From G965195345 sp965277625 (GTDB lineage Bacteria > Pseudomonadota > Gammaproteobacteria > CAKMZV01): a stretch of DNA of 64,000 nucleotides. The translations under genes and the position numbers were made by a program. The stretch is taken from positions 1 through 64,000 of the forward strand of contig OZ255827.1 in NCBI GenBank assembly GCA_965277625.1, in the 5' to 3' direction. Below, piece by piece: positions 36,803 to 45,726 of this stretch. The notes below the pieces were generated by a model. It saw only the letters and a list, made by a program, of their open reading frames with translations. It was not told where the DNA came from and did not search any database. Numbering within the stretch: position 1 is the stretch's first letter; each line of letters begins with the position of its first letter.

Positions 36803-39271
36803 CTACACTTTCATTCGCAGGCTCTTGGGGTCATACAGCGGACTTAAATGCGCTGTTGCAGGCTGTTTCTGACCCAACACTCCTATTTCGTAGTTGGCTG
36901 AAAGCAAATAATCCTTGCTCAATACATCATCACTATTTTTAACGTAGCCCATACCGATTGAGGTCCCAAGCGTAGAGCAAAACATCCCTGAGGTTAAATA
37001 GCCCACCACCATGCCGTTGCGATAAATGGGTTCCAAATGATGAAGCAGCGGTTCTGGTGACTGTAGTTGAAAAGTGACCAAACGCTTATGTACGCCATCG
37101 GCTTTTTGTGCTAATAGTCGGTCTTTCCCATTAAACTGCGCTTTGCCGAAATCCACAGCAAAACTTAGACCAGCTTCTATGGGCGTGTCTTGGTCTGCAA
37201 TGTCATGCCCCCAGTGACGATAACCTTTTTCTAAACGCAAGGCGTTCATGGCATGATAGCCAGCAAGTTTAAAATCACTGCCACACTCATTGACCAATTG
37301 GTCATAACAACTCAGGGCAAATTCAGTGGGGATGAACAACTCCCACCCCAATTCACCCACATACGACAACCGATTTGCCCGCACCCGCGCATAGCCAAAA
37401 TCTATGACTTGAGAGGTGTAGAACGGGAAGGCGTCGTTACTCAAATCAGCTGGGGTCATTTTTTGTAATAAAGATCGAGCATTCGGCCCCATAATCCCCA
37501 GCACGGCATAGGCAGAGGTGATGTCAGTGACACTCACATACCAGTCCTGACTGATGCTGTTCAATAAACTGAAATCTCGCGCTTGTGAGACCACGCCTGT
37601 AATCACCCAAAACGCTTGCTCTGAAATCCGAGTGACGGTCCAATCGGCTTCAATGCCACCGCGTTCATTGAGGGCTTGGGTATAAACAATGCGCCCAATG
37701 GGCACGTCCATTTGCGCCCCGCATATTTGGTTCAGAAAGTCTAAAGCCTCACGCCCTTGGATCAAAAATTTGGCAAAGGAAGTTTGATCAAAAACCCCAA
37801 CATTTTCGCGGACGGCCCGTTGCTCTTGCGCACTGTTTTCATGCCAATTTTGGCGGCCATAGGAATATTTATAAACGGCTTCCTCGCCTTCATTGACATA
37901 AAAATTGGCTCGCTCCCACCCAGATTGCTCACCAAAACATGCGCCAGCGGCTTGCAAACGGTCGTGAAAGGGGGTGGTTCGCACAGGTCTTGAGGTCGTC
38001 ATCTGCAAATAAGGATAGTGCATGTCAAACAGCAGTCCCAGCCCTTCTTTAACGCGATCGTGGAGGTATTTGCGATTGCCGGTAAAGGTTGAACAACGCC
38101 GAATATCAACATCATTAAAATCAACGCCTAAGGTTGAATGACCATTTTTGATCAGGTCTGCCACCATATAACCCGCACCGCCTGAGGCTTGAATGCCGCG
38201 CGAACAAAAACCCGTGCACGCGTATAAGCCTTTTTGTTCTGGCATTTCACCGACAAAATAGCTGTTGTCATGGGTAAAACTTTCAGGCCCATTGAACAGC
38301 ATTTCGATTTTGGCTTCACGCATCGCGGGAACGCGGTGCTTGACGTTTTCAATGACTTGGGCAGGGTGCTGCCAGTCTTCGTCCAATTTTGCAAAAGCAA
38401 AATCTTCTGGAATGCCGTCCATCCCCCAAGGTTTTGCGCCTTGTTCAAAGAAACCACACATCAAGCGCTGCCCCTCATCGTCCCAATAAGTGCCTGCGGC
38501 AGGTCTGATGTAACAGCGCGCTTCAAAATCACGCACCGCGGGCAAACTAAGCTCAACGCCTTTGATGGCTTCGCTCAACACATAGTAATGCTCGCACCCA
38601 TGCAGAGGGATATTTGCACCGATTTCTGTTGCAAAATCACGCGACCAAACGCCCCCACAAATCACCGCATGCTCACAAGCAATGACGCCTTGATTGGTCT
38701 CAACGCCACTGACTCGACCTTGTTTTTTCAGTATTTTGACTGCTTTGGTGTTTTCAATTAATTGCGCGCCGTATTGTTTTGCCCCCTCGGCGAATGCGAG
38801 GGTGGACTGATAGGGATTGACCACCGCGTCTTGTGGCATAAAAAAGCCACCTTTCAAGTCGGTCACATTCATCAATGGCCAAAGCGCTTCTATGCCTTTG
38901 GCATCTAGTAGTTGTGACTCCACGCCAAAAGAATCGCAAGCCGTATGCGAAAATTTGAATTCCTGCATGCGATCGGAATCGTGTGTCACGTATAAAGAAC
39001 CCACACGACGATAATGAATGTCAATGCCTGTTTCTTTGCTGAGGTTGGCAAACAGTTGATTGGTGTATTTTGACATCCACGTCGCGCTCTCAGAGCTCTG
39101 CTGCTCACGAATCATGCCTGCCGCGTGATAGCTGGTGCCCGAGCCCAACGCTTGGCGTTCTAATAAAACCACATCTTTGATGCCCAACTTGGCCAAATGA
39201 TACGCCACGCTGCACCCGACAATGCCGCCTCCAATGACCACCACTGAGGCTTGTTCTGGAAAATCATTCAT
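36803..39271 (-). CDS. dimethylglycine/sarcosine dehydrogenase-like flavoprotein
   Basis: 822 residues. The N-terminal FAD-dependent DAO domain has VVIGGGIVGCSVAYHLAKLG near 10-29 and GSGTSYHAAGMI near 43-54, where the His is the site of covalent flavin attachment in the mitochondrial dimethylglycine and sarcosine dehydrogenases. A FAO_M-type middle domain and a C-terminal aminomethyltransferase (GcvT-like) domain follow (RENVGVFDQTSFAKFLIQG near 470; ALRLEKGYRHWGHDI near 690). The GcvT part takes the one-carbon unit on tetrahydrofolate. The exact substrate (dimethylglycine, sarcosine or another N-methyl amine) is undetermined. No soxBDG genes are adjacent. Confidence 0.88.
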   Translation of the reverse strand: MNDFPEQASVVVIGGGIVGCSVAYHLAKLGIKDVVLLERQALGSGTSYHAAGMIREQQSSESATWMSKYTNQLFANLSKETGIDIHYRRVGSLYVTHDSDRMQEFKFSHTACDSFGVESQLLDAKGIEALWPLMNVTDLKGGFFMPQDAVVNPYQSTLAFAEGAKQYGAQLIENTKAVKILKKQGRVSGVETNQGVIACEHAVICGGVWSRDFATEIGANIPLHGCEHYYVLSEAIKGVELSLPAVRDFEARCYIRPAAGTYWDDEGQRLMCGFFEQGAKPWGMDGIPEDFAFAKLDEDWQHPAQVIENVKHRVPAMREAKIEMLFNGPESFTHDNSYFVGEMPEQKGLYACTGFCSRGIQASGGAGYMVADLIKNGHSTLGVDFNDVDIRRCSTFTGNRKYLHDRVKEGLGLLFDMHYPYLQMTTSRPVRTTPFHDRLQAAGACFGEQSGWERANFYVNEGEEAVYKYSYGRQNWHENSAQEQRAVRENVGVFDQTSFAKFLIQGREALDFLNQICGAQMDVPIGRIVYTQALNERGGIEADWTVTRISEQAFWVITGVVSQARDFSLLNSISQDWYVSVTDITSAYAVLGIMGPNARSLLQKMTPADLSNDAFPFYTSQVIDFGYARVRANRLSYVGELGWELFIPTEFALSCYDQLVNECGSDFKLAGYHAMNALRLEKGYRHWGHDIADQDTPIEAGLSFAVDFGKAQFNGKDRLLAQKADGVHKRLVTFQLQSPEPLLHHLEPIYRNGMVVGYLTSGMFCSTLGTSIGMGYVKNSDDVLSKDYLLSANYEIGVLGQKQPATAHLSPLYDPKSLRMKV

Positions 39272-39295
39272 TGACCGCTCCTTGTCTATTTTAGA

Positions 39296-39973
39296 TTAAG
39301 CTTGCCCAGCTTCCACCAACGAATCAACCCAATGTCTAAACCGAGGGCATTTTTTTAAAAGGTTCTCCATACCTATTTCCTCTAAAATAATAATGCCGTC
39401 ATTCACTTTACTGTACCCTTGTATCAATTTCTGCAATCGTTTTGAAGGGGCTGAATTTGGATCGTCGTTTATATCTTCAGGATTTGGATAATCGTCAACG
39501 ATTTTCTTAATTTTTCTAACTTCGGCTATTGAGCTCTCATACAGATCGTTTATCACCGTAGCCGAACAAAATACCAATGCTTCAAATTCGTGCAATTGTA
39601 TGTAGGGAATAAACCACCTGTTTTCCTTTTTGGTCGATTTGTTGATGTCTTCCAAAATGGCTTGTTGTAAAAAATCGAGTCGTTGAGACTTATCTATCTT
39701 CTTTTGTGATTCAGAAAAATTTGGAAAACTGGGCGGCAGGGCGTAAAAGTCAATCAAGGTACTCAAAACAATGTTGGGTTGACCTAAAATATTGATCACA
39801 TCTCTTTTAAGGTCTAGGTAGTGTGCCAAACCCCCTTTCGATTTCTTGATCACCGGACAATTTACACTTTCATATTGCGGTGCATGAGCGAGCAAATACG
39901 GGCCAAGAATGGTCTTTACAAATACTTGCTCTGTCTGTCCTTCCCCAATAATGAGTAATCTTTTTTTAATCAT
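39296..39973 (-). CDS. DUF4276 family protein, probable TOPRIM-like effector
   Basis: 225 residues. The opening RLLIIGEGQTEQVFVKTIL carries the Gly-Glu-Gly-x-Thr-Glu acidic motif, LIDFYALP is the second acidic site, and LHEFEALVFC is the diagnostic DUF4276 segment near 130-139. The order of acidic residues resembles a TOPRIM-type metal site. It starts 15 bases after the AAA ATPase stop, in the same operon. ATPase plus TOPRIM-like effector pairs (as in PARIS or OLD-related systems) act in phage defence, so that role is inferred for this pair. Confidence 0.8.
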   Translation of the reverse strand: MIKKRLLIIGEGQTEQVFVKTILGPYLLAHAPQYESVNCPVIKKSKGGLAHYLDLKRDVINILGQPNIVLSTLIDFYALPPSFPNFSESQKKIDKSQRLDFLQQAILEDINKSTKKENRWFIPYIQLHEFEALVFCSATVINDLYESSIAEVRKIKKIVDDYPNPEDINDDPNSAPSKRLQKLIQGYSKVNDGIIILEEIGMENLLKKCPRFRHWVDSLVEAGQA

Positions 39974-39988
39974 CCCACTACATTCAAC

Positions 39989-41056
39989 TTAATATGGCTG
40001 CCCTTTAATCACATTTTTCATCCATAGGTCGCCAATTGAATAATCGCTTAACCATTGTTGCAAATCAGCTTTATCTAATCGATTAAAAACCGATTGATGA
40101 TCATCCTTATCAACCGTAATAATGTCTTGGGGCTCAAAATTATTCAGCAAATTGACCGATTGTGTTGAAACTATGACTTGACAGTCGCGAGCCGCCGCCG
40201 ACTGCAATAAACCAGCAAGTTTATTGATTGCAAAGGGATGTAAACCCAGTTCAGGCTCATCAATAATAATGATTCTAGGTAAGTTGGGTTGCATTAACAA
40301 GGTCGTTAAAGCCATAAAACGCAACCCACCATCCGACAAGTGGGTCGCATCAAAATAAGTGTCGGAGTGTCCCTTTTCAAGCCAAACCAATTTAATATTT
40401 TGCTCGTTCAAGCGATCAGATTTTAAATCGAATCGCTCAAAAAAAGGCACGACCGAAGCAATGGTTTTCTCAATACGCTTAAATGTTTTGGGGTGTTTTT
40501 GTTGTAAATAATACAGATATGCTGGCAAGTTACCGCCATCTTCTTTTAGCAAACGATTATCATCAATCTTCGCAACAGAGCGTAAAGGAGCCGATTGGCT
40601 GGTATCATGGAGATGATAGATTTTATAACTTTTTAAATAGTCTCTTAAATAGGGATCACGATAACGTTTGGATTCTTTTATTTCACTTTCTGGGATGGAT
40701 GTGCTAAAAAAAGTAGGGTTGTTTAGTGCTTTATGATAGATGCTGTCTTCACGTTCAATATATAAAGCCCCCTCATCTGTGGGTTTTAAAATGAAGTTGT
40801 AAGCATTTGCACCAAAATCTAAATAGCCCTCAATGGCGGTGGTGTTCTTTCTACCATAATGGAACAGGGCATCGACCCCGCTCTTTAAAGAAAATTCTTT
40901 TAATCGTTGCTCATAAATATTATTCACCAGTTTGAAAAAAGAAATGAAATTGGATTTGCCAACGCCATTCGAACCAATCAAAATATTAAGCGGTTTTAGA
41001 GGCAACTCTAAAGTTCTGATTGATTTATAACCTATAATTTTTATGGTTTTTAACAT
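39989..41056 (-). CDS. AAA family (AAA_21, SMC/RecF-like) ATPase
   Basis: 355 residues. Walker A GSNGVGKSN near 28-36 follows the typical LPLKPLNILI strand; Walker B is IIIIDEPELGLHP near 263-275; and the sensor strand is CQVIVSTQSVNLLNNF. The insert between the motifs is helical, as in AAA_21 proteins of the OLD/ABC-like ATPase group, not as in RecF. It is the first gene of a two-gene operon with the DUF4276 protein. Likely the sensing or regulatory half of a defence pair, by analogy. Confidence 0.85.
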   Translation of the reverse strand: MLKTIKIIGYKSIRTLELPLKPLNILIGSNGVGKSNFISFFKLVNNIYEQRLKEFSLKSGVDALFHYGRKNTTAIEGYLDFGANAYNFILKPTDEGALYIEREDSIYHKALNNPTFFSTSIPESEIKESKRYRDPYLRDYLKSYKIYHLHDTSQSAPLRSVAKIDDNRLLKEDGGNLPAYLYYLQQKHPKTFKRIEKTIASVVPFFERFDLKSDRLNEQNIKLVWLEKGHSDTYFDATHLSDGGLRFMALTTLLMQPNLPRIIIIDEPELGLHPFAINKLAGLLQSAAARDCQVIVSTQSVNLLNNFEPQDIITVDKDDHQSVFNRLDKADLQQWLSDYSIGDLWMKNVIKGQPY

Positions 41057-41466
41057 GGTTTAAGAAAAGCCGTTAAAGATTTCGGTAAATGTTGAATAAT
41101 GCGATTTTCTTGCCTTAAAAATGACATTTTTGCGATGCAGGGTTCAGGCAATAATTGGCGCAGTAACCTTGTTTGCTCAACCATCAGATTTTTTCCAGTC
41201 ATCTAATCCCTTTTGTCTGTCCTTTTGTTGCTTTGTGGTGGTTCATTAATGCAGAATCAGCGCGTACAACATGGGGCATAATTATGACACACCAAGCCCG
41301 TTTTATCAAAAATGCTTGCTTAGTCATAGAAGGATGCCACAGGCTTGGATGATTGAAGCCTTCGGTGACTCTTGCATGAGCAGTTTTCAGCGGTTTTTTA
41401 GGGCGGTCATACAAAACAGCCCAGCAAAAGCTGGGCTGTTGATCATTCAAAGATTGATTTAGAAAA
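41057..41466. other. intergenic region between the AAA gene and yceI
   Basis: About 410 bases. Apart from the yceI terminator at 41412-41438 I see no gene or repeat. A 83-codon minus-strand frame here spans the terminator and has no Shine-Dalgarno, so I do not call it. Confidence 0.5.
41412..41438 (-). terminator. intrinsic terminator of yceI
   Basis: Perfect 9-base arms CAGCCCAGC (41417-41425) and GCTGGGCTG (41430-41438) enclose an AAAA loop. On the minus strand TTTTGT follows at 41411-41416. It lies 28 bases beyond the yceI stop. Confidence 0.75.
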
Positions 41467-42039
41467 CTACTTGGCTCGAATGCCTTCGACGTGCAGCTCT
41501 AAATAAACCACTTCGGAGGCAGGGCCTAAGTTACGTTTGATGTTGTAATCTTTCAAACGCAGGGCAACTTCACCTGAAAAGCCCACACGATAATCGCCCC
41601 ATGGCGAATCACCACCGCCCACTTTTTGGGTTTTGATTGCAATGTCACGGGTCACGCCATTCAAGGTGAATTTGCCTTTTAGGGTGCCGCTGCCATCGGC
41701 ATTTTCACTATAAAAAGTGCTGTCAAAAGTGGCTTTGGGGTGCTTTTTAACATTCAAAAAGTCTTCATCTCTCAGATGTTTATCCCTTGCCGCATGATTG
41801 GAATCAATACTCGCTGTTTCTATGACGACATGAACATCAGAGGCACTTTTATTGGCTTCATCATAGTTGAAATGACCATTGAATTTTTTAAAATCACCCA
41901 ACAACCAACTAAAACCAAGATGCTGAATTTTAAAATGAATGAAGGCGTGTTGTCCTTCTATATCAAAATCATACTTTGCCGCAAAACTGGTGCTTGAGGC
42001 CATTATCAAAGCAAGTCCAAAAATAAATTTTTTGATCAT
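41467..42039 (-). CDS. YceI family periplasmic lipid-binding-like protein
   Basis: 190 residues. A signal peptide (MIKKFIFGLALIMASSTSFA) is followed by AKYDFDIEGQHAFIHFKIQHLGFSWLLGDFKKFNG in two runs, the YceI lipocalin-like opening. VVIETASIDSNHAARDKHL and the NGVTRDIAIK segment complete the pattern. The family binds polyisoprenoids or quinones in the periplasm. It is encoded just after a cytochrome b561 gene, a common partner, on the same strand, but a strong terminator lies between them. Shine-Dalgarno GGAGA precedes the ATG. Confidence 0.92.
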   Translation of the reverse strand: MIKKFIFGLALIMASSTSFAAKYDFDIEGQHAFIHFKIQHLGFSWLLGDFKKFNGHFNYDEANKSASDVHVVIETASIDSNHAARDKHLRDEDFLNVKKHPKATFDSTFYSENADGSGTLKGKFTLNGVTRDIAIKTQKVGGGDSPWGDYRVGFSGEVALRLKDYNIKRNLGPASEVVYLELHVEGIRAK

Positions 42040-42063
42040 TACTGTTCTCCATTTAAGTGCTAG

Positions 42064-42108
42064 AAAAAGTTATTTCAGGTGGCGCCAAAACGCCCAACCT
42101 GAAATAAC
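42064..42108 (-). terminator. strong terminator of the cytochrome b561 gene
   Basis: Twelve-base perfect arms GTTATTTCAGGT (42069-42080) and ACCTGAAATAAC (42097-42108), with a GC-rich inner stem around an AAAA/TTTT loop. TTTTT follows on the minus strand. The arm begins two bases past the stop codon. Read-through or a separate promoter would be needed for yceI. Confidence 0.85.
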
Positions 42109-42109
42109 G

Positions 42110-42649
42110 CTATAAATTTAACATCCGTTTTAGTGTGTTGTCTTTTAACCAAAAATGATGCCAAATTGAGATGAGGGCATGGATGGATGCCGACCCGATG
42201 AGTAGGTACGAGATAATTTCGTGAACTTCGCCCGCATTATCCTCTTGATCGGGTAAGCCGGTGATGAGTGCAGGCAATTCTATCCAGTTAAAAAAATGGA
42301 TGCCGCGCCCATCGGCGGTAAAAATCAAGTAGCCTGAAATGAACAGGCCAAATAGAAAAGCATAAAGGCTCCAATGACCAATTTTTTCTAATCGTTTGCT
42401 AAACCCAGTATTTACTGAAGTTGGTTTGGGGCTGATTTTGAGCCAAATGAGGCGCGCCACCGTCATCATACACAGCACAATGCCAAAACTCATATGCAAC
42501 ATGGTGCTGTCTCTGTACCACGCATGGTAATAGTCTAGATCAATCATCCATTGTCCCAGAAGAAATAAACCGATAACCAGCAAAGCAGACAACCAATGAA
42601 AGGTTTTGCTCAGCCAACCATAGCGATTAGAAGAATTAGATAAAGGCAT
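42110..42649 (-). CDS. cytochrome b561
   Basis: 179 residues with four transmembrane helices near 15-35, 47-68, 88-108 and 142-163. Haem-ligand histidines are in the expected helices: FHWLSALL, MLHMSFGIV, GHWSLYAF and VHEIISYLLIGSASIHAL. It is a diheme inner-membrane b-type cytochrome of the bacterial CybB type, passing electrons from quinol to superoxide or other acceptors. It is divergent from a LysR gene 69 bases away, which suggests regulation by that protein. Confidence 0.92.
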   Translation of the reverse strand: MPLSNSSNRYGWLSKTFHWLSALLVIGLFLLGQWMIDLDYYHAWYRDSTMLHMSFGIVLCMMTVARLIWLKISPKPTSVNTGFSKRLEKIGHWSLYAFLFGLFISGYLIFTADGRGIHFFNWIELPALITGLPDQEDNAGEVHEIISYLLIGSASIHALISIWHHFWLKDNTLKRMLNL

Positions 42650-42717
42650 TTTCTCTCTCGTTTTTAACCATTTATCGCTATTCTATTATTTCTCATTGTT
42701 TTTGTAAATAACCTAAA

Positions 42718-43644
42718 ATGCCATACACTATTTCATATAATGCAATAATGTCTATTGCAAAAATAAAGATCGAATGGCTTCATGCATTGATAGCCATTGC
42801 TGAAAAAAACAGTTTTTCCAAAGCCGCTGAAGATTTACAGTGTTCGGCCTCTCAAATCAGTCGCTACATCGCAAACTTAGAATCGCATCTGGGTATTCCG
42901 TTGATTCAACGAACGACCCGTGCATTATATTTAACGGACAATGGCGCTCAATACCTCGAATCTGCTCGAAAAGCTTTGAATTTATTGAGAATGGGCGAAG
43001 ATAATCTGGAATACGAGCAACAACAATTGCAAGGCAATATTCGGATTTCGGTGCCACATAAATGGGGCGAAATGATTTTTATGGAGCGCATCCACGCGTT
43101 TTTAAATCAATATCCGCTGATCACCATGGACGTTGATTTTGATGATCGGATTGTTGACATCGTCCGAGAAAAATACGATCTCGCGGTTCGCATTACCGAT
43201 GCAACCGATATGCCATTTGTGGGCAAAAAACTTGAAGAAATCACTCTGAGATTGTATGCCAGTCCAAATTATTTGGCCCAACATGGCACGCCTCAATCGC
43301 TCAAAGAATTGGTTCAACACCCCTGTATCTCTCAAAATGACACCGATGTTTGGGCTTATACTTCGAGCAAAAAGAAGCACTTCATAAAAATTCCTAAAAA
43401 AATACAATCCAATAATGATAATTTCTTGCTCAAGACTTGTATGAATGATCAAGGTATTGCTTTGTTGCCCAACTTTTTTGTCGATGAATATGTCCAATCT
43501 GGTCAATTGGTGCATCTGCTGCCAAACGTTGAATGGATGAAGATTTATGCATGGATTCTTTACCCTCAAGAGCATCGCAATAATAAGAAACTCAAAACCT
43601 TTGTTGACTGGTTCGTTCATAATCTGAAAACCACCAAACAGTGA
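42718..43644 (+). CDS. LysR-family transcriptional regulator
   Basis: 308 residues. The N-terminal winged helix-turn-helix is IAEKNSFSKAAEDLQCSASQISRYIANLESHLG in two stretches (about 24-57), followed by LIQRTTRALYLTDNG, and a substrate-binding domain from about 95. The family is often regulated by a small effector and acts on a divergent neighbour, here cytochrome b561. The start is unclear: ATG 42718 or ATG 42748 both lack a good Shine-Dalgarno, and the HTH follows the second closely. The azlC gene starts inside its stop codon, so azlCD may be co-transcribed with it. Confidence 0.9.
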   Translation: MPYTISYNAIMSIAKIKIEWLHALIAIAEKNSFSKAAEDLQCSASQISRYIANLESHLGIPLIQRTTRALYLTDNGAQYLESARKALNLLRMGEDNLEYEQQQLQGNIRISVPHKWGEMIFMERIHAFLNQYPLITMDVDFDDRIVDIVREKYDLAVRITDATDMPFVGKKLEEITLRLYASPNYLAQHGTPQSLKELVQHPCISQNDTDVWAYTSSKKKHFIKIPKKIQSNNDNFLLKTCMNDQGIALLPNFFVDEYVQSGQLVHLLPNVEWMKIYAWILYPQEHRNNKKLKTFVDWFVHNLKTTKQ

Positions 43645-44342
43645 TGCAGCAAAGAGAACCCCTCACTATACAAAACGGCATTCAAGCGGCCATTCCAGTG
43701 GCATTTGGCTATGTGCCCGTGGGTTTTGCTTGTGGCATTGTGGGCACACAAGCTGGCATGTCGCCTTTTGATATTGGTTTGCTTTCTTTAATACTGTACG
43801 CTGGTTCGGCACAGTTTATCTTTGCCAGTCTTTTTACGGGGTCGGCTTTTGCCTTAGTCCTAACCATTTTTTTGGTCAATCTTCGGCACTTGCTGTACGC
43901 CGCTTCGCTGGCTCAAAAAGTCAAACAATTGCCTTGGCTGACTCGAGGCATCATTGGCACACAAATCACCGATGAGACTTTTTCGATGGCAAATCTGTTG
44001 CATCAAAAAAAGACCTTAACGGGTGAAGGCCTTATTGCTTTAAATGTGATGTCATACACAGCTTGGTTTACTGGCAATGTTTTGGGCGCATTGCTGGGTC
44101 AACAGTTTGATTTTTTTAGCGATGCCCAATTTTTGTTGGTGGCGATGTTTGCCGCCATTTTGATGTTAAACATCGTCCATGCAAAACACAAAGTCCGCCA
44201 ACTCATCGTTTTGCTCACTTCCGCCATGCTAATCATTATTGCTGACTCATACCACGCACATCCAATCAACATCATTGTCATTGCTTGCGTATCTGCCGCC
44301 ATTCCAGCCCTCATTGCGAGAAAAAAATCCCATGCCAATTAG
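43644..44342 (+). CDS. azlC: AzlC family branched-chain amino acid permease subunit
   Basis: 232 residues from ATG 43644, which shares the A of the LysR stop (TGATG); a GTG at 43641 adds one residue. Membrane protein with the AzlC pattern IPVAFGYVPVGFACGIVG near 15-32, SLILYAGSAQFIF near 50-62 and FLVNLRHLLYAASL near 77-90. With AzlD it exports branched-chain amino acids such as valine and isoleucine. The azlD start lies 11 bases inside its end. Confidence 0.92.
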   Translation: MQQREPLTIQNGIQAAIPVAFGYVPVGFACGIVGTQAGMSPFDIGLLSLILYAGSAQFIFASLFTGSAFALVLTIFLVNLRHLLYAASLAQKVKQLPWLTRGIIGTQITDETFSMANLLHQKKTLTGEGLIALNVMSYTAWFTGNVLGALLGQQFDFFSDAQFLLVAMFAAILMLNIVHAKHKVRQLIVLLTSAMLIIIADSYHAHPINIIVIACVSAAIPALIARKKSHAN

Positions 44343-44658
44343 TACCGATGTATTGCTCCTTATCTTGGCTTGCGCGGCGGTCACGGTCTCGGTGCGTGTG
44401 TTACCGTTTTTGCTGGTCAATCAAATGCAGTGGCCAGATTGGTTTCTCAATTGGCTTGAGTACATTCCTGTTGCCGTGGTTTCTGCTTTATTTTTCAGTG
44501 AGATATTTTTGGAGCAAGGGGCTTTTCGATCCTTGCAAGACCCATACCTACTCGCTGGTTTGATCACTTTGTTAGGGGCGTTTTTGGTTCGTAACATCAT
44601 CGGTATTATCGTTATGGGGGTGCTGGTCTTTAGCTTGCTCAACCATCTGCTGTTATAA
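44332..44658 (+). CDS. azlD: AzlD family transporter subunit
   Basis: 108 residues from the ATG at 44332; the upstream part of the open frame overlaps azlC and is not conserved. Four hydrophobic segments (LLLILACAAVTVSVRVLPFLL, WLEYIPVAVVSALFF, LLAGLITLLGAFLVRN, IIVMGVLVFSLL) match AzlD. It is the small partner of AzlC and overlaps it by 11 bases. Confidence 0.9.
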   Translation: MPISTDVLLLILACAAVTVSVRVLPFLLVNQMQWPDWFLNWLEYIPVAVVSALFFSEIFLEQGAFRSLQDPYLLAGLITLLGAFLVRNIIGIIVMGVLVFSLLNHLLL

Positions 44659-44738
44659 GCGATGGTTGAAGTGCGTATGGCACTAATACTTGGCACAAGT
44701 CAGCATTGAGCAAAACAACAACAATCCACTCTTACACC

Positions 44739-44868
44739 CGAATAATTCCATGGTTTTTAAGACCTAAAACCAGTGCTTTGGCGATTGGAGCACCGAAATC
44801 TTGCTCAATATGGGGTTGAGCGCTCAATATCAGGCATGATTTTGCAAAAAAATGTTCGCATCCAGCTT
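44739..44868 (-). pseudogene. possible orphan C-terminal coding fragment
   Basis: The gap between azlD and sdhB holds a minus-strand open stretch of about 42 codons without a start codon. It is bounded upstream by a stop and ends in a stop at 44739-44741. Its protein-like text includes HIEQDFGAPIAKALVLGLK and NHGIIRV, reading like the C-terminus of an enzyme. I do not recognise the family, and it may be a chance frame. Confidence 0.25.
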
Positions 44869-44915
44869 AGAGCAGAGTAAAATCAGACCCACACCCATCA
44901 ATTATAAATATCATT

Positions 44916-45698
44916 ATGGCTGAATTTTTTCTAGACTCAAAATCTGTGGTTAAACAAGGTGAGCATTTTTACGCTAGCGCTGAAAGTGATATGCACACAC
45001 CAAAAACCTTTGCCGTCTATCGATTTAACCCAGACGATAGCAAAAACCCTTACATAACCAAGTACACCGTTGACCTAAATGAAACGGGTACAAAAGTGTT
45101 GGATGTTCTGATTTGGATCAAGGATCACATGGATTCCAGTCTGACTTTTAGACGTTCGTGTCGTGAAGGCGTTTGTGGCTCTTGTGCCATGAATATTGGC
45201 GGTGTCAATACTTTGGCGTGTACCTTGCCTGTGGCTGAAGTCAATGGCGAAATTCGGGTTTACCCTTTGCCCCATATGCCCGTCATTAAAGATTTGGTGA
45301 CCGATTTACAATCGTTTTATGACCACTATTCTGAAATCAAACCTTGGTTACACGCAGATCCACCCGCAGACGGTAAAGAACACCTTCAATCGATTGAAGA
45401 ACGCAAGAAATTAGACGGTATGTACGAATGTATTTTGTGTGCGTGTTGCTCGACTTCTTGCCCTTCTTATTGGTGGAATCCTGATAAGTATCTGGGCCCT
45501 GCAGCCTTGTTACAAGCGCAACGTTTTGTCGCGGATAGCCGAGATACTGCGAAGAAAGAGCGGTTGGAATATTTGGATGATAAATTCAGATTGTATCGAT
45601 GCCATACCATCATGAATTGTACCAATACTTGCCCCAAGGGACTCAATCCTGCTAAAGCCATTGCTGAAATTAAGGACGAAATTAACAGCAATCTCTAA
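44916..45698 (+). CDS. sdhB: succinate dehydrogenase iron-sulfur subunit
   Basis: 260 residues with all three cluster motifs: 2Fe-2S CREGVCGSCAMNIGG (about 78-92) plus a later Cys; 4Fe-4S CILCACCSTSCP (about 174-185); 3Fe-4S CHTIMNCTNTCPKG (about 229-242). It carries electrons from SdhA flavin to quinone in complex II. SdhA, SdhC and SdhD are not beside it: upstream is a 257-base gap and then azlD. The subunit is therefore encoded apart from its usual operon, or the operon is split. The next gene, an EamA transporter, follows after 28 bases. Confidence 0.95.
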   Translation: MAEFFLDSKSVVKQGEHFYASAESDMHTPKTFAVYRFNPDDSKNPYITKYTVDLNETGTKVLDVLIWIKDHMDSSLTFRRSCREGVCGSCAMNIGGVNTLACTLPVAEVNGEIRVYPLPHMPVIKDLVTDLQSFYDHYSEIKPWLHADPPADGKEHLQSIEERKKLDGMYECILCACCSTSCPSYWWNPDKYLGPAALLQAQRFVADSRDTAKKERLEYLDDKFRLYRCHTIMNCTNTCPKGLNPAKAIAEIKDEINSNL

Positions 45699-45726
45699 TC
45701 ACAAACACCCGTTCATAGGGGACTAA

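Noticed and set aside
41199..41450. 83-codon minus-strand frame
   Set aside because: It spans the yceI terminator hairpin, has no ribosome-binding site and low-complexity basic composition.
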